Of a stretch of DNA of 64,000 nucleotides, positions 60,764 to 64,000 are shown one piece after another; the first letter of the stretch is position 1, and each line of letters starts with the position of its first letter. Under the pieces are notes generated by a model. It made no database searches. It worked only from the letters and a program-made list of their open reading frames with translations, and was not told the DNA's origin. The position numbers were made by a program, and so were the translations under genes. The stretch is from an uncultured Eubacterium sp. (lineage in GTDB: Bacteria; Bacillota; Clostridia; Lachnospirales; Lachnospiraceae). Location of the stretch: the NCBI GenBank assembly GCA_934320655.1, contig CAKRFN010000013.1, forward strand, positions 29,358-93,357, in the 5' to 3' direction.

Positions 60764-62137
60764 ATGAACACAGAAACTGGTAAAAGGAGCTCCTTTTCCG
60801 GTAAGATCGGTTTTGTCCTGTCTGCCGCCGGCGCATCCGTCGGTCTCGGAAACATCTGGAGATTTCCTTACCTCGCAGCCAAGTATGGCGGAGGAATTTT
60901 TCTTCTCGTCTACATCATTCTGGCACTCACATTCGGCTACAGTATGATCGTCGCCGAGACAGCCATCGGACGTATGACCGGCAAAAGTCCGGTAGGTGCT
61001 TTCGGTGCCTTCGGCAAAGCAAAATGGATCACCGCAGGAGGCTGGATCAACGCGATCGTTCCTCTGCTGATCGTTCCCTATTATTCCGTAATTGGCGGAT
61101 GGGTCATCAAATATCTGTTTGAGTATGTATTGGGGCATGGCGGTGCACTCGCCACAGACGGATATTTCTCAGATTTTATTTCCAACGGAGTCTCTACGGA
61201 AGTATGCTTTATCATCTTCGCGTTACTCACACTTATCATCATTTTCGCCGGTGTACAAAACGGTGTTGAGCGCGTGTCCAAGATCATGATGCCGATTCTG
61301 GTTGTTTTATCTGTCATCATTGCGATCTATTCGATCACGAGACCCGGCGCCATGAGCGGTGTCAAATATTTCCTTGTGCCGAACATGGACAACTTTTCAT
61401 GGATGACCGTCGTATCCGCGATGGGACAGATGTTCTACTCCCTGTCGATTGCGATGGGTATTCTCGTTACATTCGGATCTTACATGAAAAAAGATATTTC
61501 GATCGAGGATTCTACGAAAAATGTAGAAATCTTTGATACCGCAATCGCGATCATGGCAGGACTTATGATTATTCCCGCCGTATTTGCTTTCTCAGGCGGA
61601 GATCCCGACACGTTACAGGCGGGACCCTCACTCATGTTCATCACGATTCCGAAGGTATTCGAGAGCATGGGACTCGGCACGATCGTCGGCATTTTGTTTT
61701 TCGTTCTGGTACTGTTCGCAGCGATCACCAGCTCGATTGCACTGACCGAGAGCGCCGTATCCACCTTTGAGGATGAGCTCGGCTGGGATCGCCGCAAATC
61801 GACCGTACTTGCCGGAGCGATCATGCTTATATTAGGCACCCTGTCCTCTCTGGGCTACGGACCGCTCGCCTCTGTAAAGATCATCGGCATGCAGTTTTTG
61901 GACTTTTTCGATTTCCTGACAAACTCTGTGATGATGCCGATCGCAGCGATCGCTACATGCCTGCTCGTATCTAAAGTGATTGGTCTGAAAGCAATCGAGG
62001 AGGAAGTCCTGCTCGGCGAGAGTAAGTTCCGCAGAAAAGCGATCTTTAATTTTATGATCAAATATCTGTGCCCGATCTTCGCAGTAATCATCCTGATCAG
62101 CTCGGTCGCAAATGCGTTCGGATGGATTTCAATGTAA
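60764..62137 (+). CDS. Neurotransmitter:sodium symporter (NSS) family transporter 1
   Basis: 457 residues from the ATG at 60764 (GGAAGGAG upstream); the frame extends to 60632. LeuT-fold with about 11-12 helices. The first helix GFVLSAAGASVGLGNIWRFP forms the unwound substrate and Na+ site. Others: YLAAKYGGGIFLLVYII, VAETAIGRMTGKSPVGAF, FAGVQNGVERVSKIMMPIL, and FAAITSSIALTESAVSTFED. NSS members of this length (Tyt1, TnaT, MhsT-like) carry amino acids with sodium. It is the first of two tandem paralogues. The sodium gradient could be supplied by the Mrp-type complex encoded nearby. Confidence 0.92.
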   Translation: MNTETGKRSSFSGKIGFVLSAAGASVGLGNIWRFPYLAAKYGGGIFLLVYIILALTFGYSMIVAETAIGRMTGKSPVGAFGAFGKAKWITAGGWINAIVPLLIVPYYSVIGGWVIKYLFEYVLGHGGALATDGYFSDFISNGVSTEVCFIIFALLTLIIIFAGVQNGVERVSKIMMPILVVLSVIIAIYSITRPGAMSGVKYFLVPNMDNFSWMTVVSAMGQMFYSLSIAMGILVTFGSYMKKDISIEDSTKNVEIFDTAIAIMAGLMIIPAVFAFSGGDPDTLQAGPSLMFITIPKVFESMGLGTIVGILFFVLVLFAAITSSIALTESAVSTFEDELGWDRRKSTVLAGAIMLILGTLSSLGYGPLASVKIIGMQFLDFFDFLTNSVMMPIAAIATCLLVSKVIGLKAIEEEVLLGESKFRRKAIFNFMIKYLCPIFAVIILISSVANAFGWISM

Positions 62138-62140
62138 AAA

Positions 62141-62191
62141 GTAACAGTTCAGCCTGCATGAATGAACATATTTCGCGGACTGGACTGTTAC
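62141..62191 (+). other. Hairpin between the two NSS genes
   Basis: GTAACAGTTCAG (62141-62152) pairs with CTGGACTGTTAC (62180-62191), 12 bp with one wobble. No T-run follows (AATATAAATAATTT), so it is perhaps a weak terminator or an mRNA processing and stability element that sets the ratio of the two transporters. Confidence 0.5.
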
Positions 62192-62226
62192 AATATAAAT
62201 AATTTAACAGAAGGAGTTTATTACTT

Positions 62227-63618
62227 ATGGAGAAAAAAGAAAACAGCTTTTCCGGACAGCTCGGTTTTGTAATGGCTGCCGCAGGAAGTGCAGTCGGAGT
62301 CGGTAATCTCTGGCGATTCCCCTATCTCGCTGCCAAAGACGGCGGCGGATTGTTCCTGCTCATTTATCTGATCCTCGTTGTCACGTTTGGATTTACACTG
62401 CTGACCTCTGATATTGCGCTTGGACGCAAGACAAAGCAGAGTGCGATCGGTGCTTACACGCAGTTACATCCGAAATGGAAGTTTTTAGGTATCCTGACAT
62501 TCCTCGTACCGGTTCTGATCATGACATACTACGCTGTAATCGGCGGCTGGATCACGAAATATGCAGTCGTTTACCTGACCGGACAGGCACAGGCAGCCGC
62601 AGAGGACAACTACTTTACATCCTTTATCACTTCACCGGTTTCTCCGGTTATATTCGCACTCATCTTCATGGGTGCGACCGCACTCATCGTATATAACGGT
62701 GTAGAGGGCGGTATCGAGCGTGTGTCCAAATACATGATGCCGATTCTGCTCGTGCTCGTGATCATCATTGCGATCTACTCGCTGACACTGAGCCACACAG
62801 ATGCGGATGGCAATGTGACAACCGGTATGCAGGGATTCCTGTACTATATCACACCTCATTTTGAGGGACTGACGATCAAACGGTTTTTACAGATCCTGCT
62901 GGATGCCATGAGCCAGTTATTCTTCTCACTCAGCGTATCCATGGGTATCATGATTACTTACGGTTCCTATGTAAAGCCTGAAGTTGATCTGAACAAGGCA
63001 GTCAACCAGATCGAGATTTTCGATACCGGTGTTGCCCTGTTAGCAGGTGCCATGATTATCCCTGCTGTATTCGTATTTTCCGGCACAGACGGCATGGGTG
63101 CAGGTCCGAGCCTGATGTTTATCTCACTACCGAAGGTATTTGCCGCTATGGGCAAGGCAGGCGTGTTTGTCGGCATTCTGTTCTTTGTGACAGCTATTTT
63201 TGCGACACTGACCTCCTGCATCTCCGTATTGGAATCGATCGTAGCAAACTGCATGGAAATCTTCCACAGCGGACGTAAAAAGACCGTATTGATCTTATCT
63301 GCGATCTATCTGGTTATGTCAGCGGTCATCGCACTCGGCTACAGTATCTTCTACTTCGAGGTACAGCTTCCTAATGGCTCAACCGGACAGCTACTCGACA
63401 TCATGGATTACATCAGTAACAGCGTCATGATGCCATTCATCGCCCTGCTGTCAACGATCCTGATCGGCTGGATAAAAACACCCGACTACATCATCGACGA
63501 GATGGAGCGCAACGGCGAGAAGTTCCGCCGCAAAAAGATGTACATCATTATGATGCGCTACGTCGCACCGGTCATGATGTTTGTACTGTTCCTCCAGTCA
63601 ACCGGAATCTTATCGTAA
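62227..63618 (+). CDS. Neurotransmitter:sodium symporter (NSS) family transporter 2
   Basis: 463 residues, ATG after AGAAGGAG. The paralogue of the gene upstream: GFVMAAAGSAVGVGNLWRFP, YLAAKDGGGLFLLIYLILVV, DIALGRKTKQSAIGAY, VYNGVEGGIERVSKYMMPIL and FATLTSCISVLESIVANCME. It should carry amino acids with sodium. Differences in the first helix (GSAVGVGN versus GASVGLGN) and in the sixth suggest different substrates. It ends 25 nt before a strong terminator. Confidence 0.92.
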   Translation: MEKKENSFSGQLGFVMAAAGSAVGVGNLWRFPYLAAKDGGGLFLLIYLILVVTFGFTLLTSDIALGRKTKQSAIGAYTQLHPKWKFLGILTFLVPVLIMTYYAVIGGWITKYAVVYLTGQAQAAAEDNYFTSFITSPVSPVIFALIFMGATALIVYNGVEGGIERVSKYMMPILLVLVIIIAIYSLTLSHTDADGNVTTGMQGFLYYITPHFEGLTIKRFLQILLDAMSQLFFSLSVSMGIMITYGSYVKPEVDLNKAVNQIEIFDTGVALLAGAMIIPAVFVFSGTDGMGAGPSLMFISLPKVFAAMGKAGVFVGILFFVTAIFATLTSCISVLESIVANCMEIFHSGRKKTVLILSAIYLVMSAVIALGYSIFYFEVQLPNGSTGQLLDIMDYISNSVMMPFIALLSTILIGWIKTPDYIIDEMERNGEKFRRKKMYIIMMRYVAPVMMFVLFLQSTGILS

Positions 63619-63643
63619 TCACAATAGAAATACTGATAATTGC

Positions 63644-63681
63644 AAAACAGGAGCTGCATGCAATCGGCAGCTCCTGTTTTT
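63644..63681. terminator. Bidirectional terminator after the NSS pair and the tRNA-Trp transcript
   Basis: AAAACAGGAGCTGC and GCAGCTCCTGTTTT pair perfectly around a 9-nt loop, with a T-run on the plus side and TTTTGC on the minus side. Confidence 0.9.
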
Positions 63682-63776
63682 ATGCTCTTTTGTTCCTTTG
63701 CTGTTCCTTTTCATTTCCCGGTAAAACGAAAAAGACCAGAACACTTGATTTACAAGCATTCCAGCCTTCTCATGAG

Positions 63777-63847
63777 CAGGGGATGAGAGAATCGAACTCC
63801 CGCCAAAGGTTTTGGAGACCCCTATCATACCATTTGACCAATCCCCT
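63777..63847 (-). tRNA. tRNA-Trp (anticodon CCA)
   Basis: 71 nt on the minus strand. Acceptor AGGGGAT pairs with ATCCCCT, then discriminator G (typical of tRNA-Trp). The anticodon loop CTCCAAA sits on the stem GGGGT/ACCTT, and the T arm is GGGAG-TTCGATT-CTCTC. The D arm is GTCA/TGAT. The 3' CCA is not encoded. It lies 119 nt downstream of the 23S rRNA end. Confidence 0.93.
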
Positions 63848-63859
63848 ATATAAAATATT

Positions 63860-63878
63860 ATGAGAGCACTGCTCTCAT
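63860..63878. other. Short perfect hairpin between 23S rRNA and tRNA-Trp
   Basis: ATGAGAGC and GCTCTCAT pair around a 3-nt loop. It could be a processing signal. The remaining spacer up to 63966 is AT-rich and contains no 5S rRNA. Confidence 0.5.
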
Positions 63879-63966
63879 ATATTATACATAATTAAGATTT
63901 ATATTTCAATACTTTTTTGCATGTACCTTCAAAACTTCACACAGATCACTTCCGCTTAAACCTTTT

Positions 63967-64000
63967 GGTCAAGCCCTCGACCGATTAGTGGCAGTCCGCT
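63967..64000 (-). rRNA. 23S rRNA, 3' end only
   Basis: The minus strand begins AGCGGACTGCCACTAATCGG and ends GAGGGCTTGACC, which is the conserved 3' terminus of bacterial 23S rRNA (…CTAATCGGTCGAGG-CTT-ACC). Most of the gene lies beyond the right edge. The exact 3' end may differ by a few nucleotides. Confidence 0.9.

Overview
This window reads as chromosome of a Gram-positive anaerobe of the Clostridia, most likely a Lachnospiraceae gut bacterium. The reasons are AGGAGG-type ribosome sites throughout, a T-box leader, a CsoR/CopA copper operon, an exosortase G (XrtG) locus of the Firmicutes type, Pta without nearby respiratory genes, and a very long Mrp-like antiporter operon. The genus is not assigned. 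The GC content is moderate, and no prophage, insertion sequence or CRISPR array was seen.

Layout, left to right. 1-8975: the 5' end of an SLH surface protein; an ECF sigma factor with a membrane-anchored beta-propeller protein; two HAD phosphatases around a shortened GH26 mannanase-like enzyme; a large Gly/Ser-linker surface-type protein with a puzzling start; and a divergent XRE regulator behind a 46-bp perfect inverted repeat. 8935-17509: a tightly overlapping XrtG operon on the minus strand. It encodes a C-terminally tagged secreted protein, exosortase G, a three-part glycosyltransferase/sensor fusion, a pterin-synthase-like protein, a large membrane protein and a HAD phosphatase, preceded by a collapsed GT2/GtrA gene. 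17735-22194: a LacI-controlled galactan operon (GH53, a zinc ribbon and a 616-residue unknown protein) with TTGCGCAA boxes. 22360-24526: a T-box riboswitch, apparently reading an isoleucine codon, in front of a CstA-family transporter. 24588-30399: a zone of decay and small repeats. It holds a broken DUF3800 gene, extragenic palindromes, enolase with a structured leader, a MATE transporter flanked by two copies of a small-protein cassette, and a cupin/CMD protein with a truncated flavodoxin.

30658-46726: housekeeping and signalling genes (rRNA methyltransferase, Lrp regulator with a possible attenuator, amidohydrolase, Pta, trigger-factor-like lipoprotein, S12 hydrolase). These are followed by a PocR-domain pseudo-histidine kinase paired with an EAL phosphodiesterase, larB-larC for the nickel-pincer cofactor, and a csoR-copA operon whose CopA carries a CopZ-like domain at its C-terminus. 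46920-57074: a sugar kinase, then a ten-gene Mrp/Mbh-like operon with four NuoL/M/N-type antiporter subunits and no redox subunit. 57266-64000: an aldose epimerase, a DUF2974 hydrolase, an MFS transporter, two tandem NSS sodium symporters, tRNA-Trp, and the 3' end of a 23S rRNA gene on the minus strand with no 5S gene between them.

All calls come from reading the sequence by eye. Family names are recalled rather than searched, and start codons were chosen from the ribosome-binding sites.
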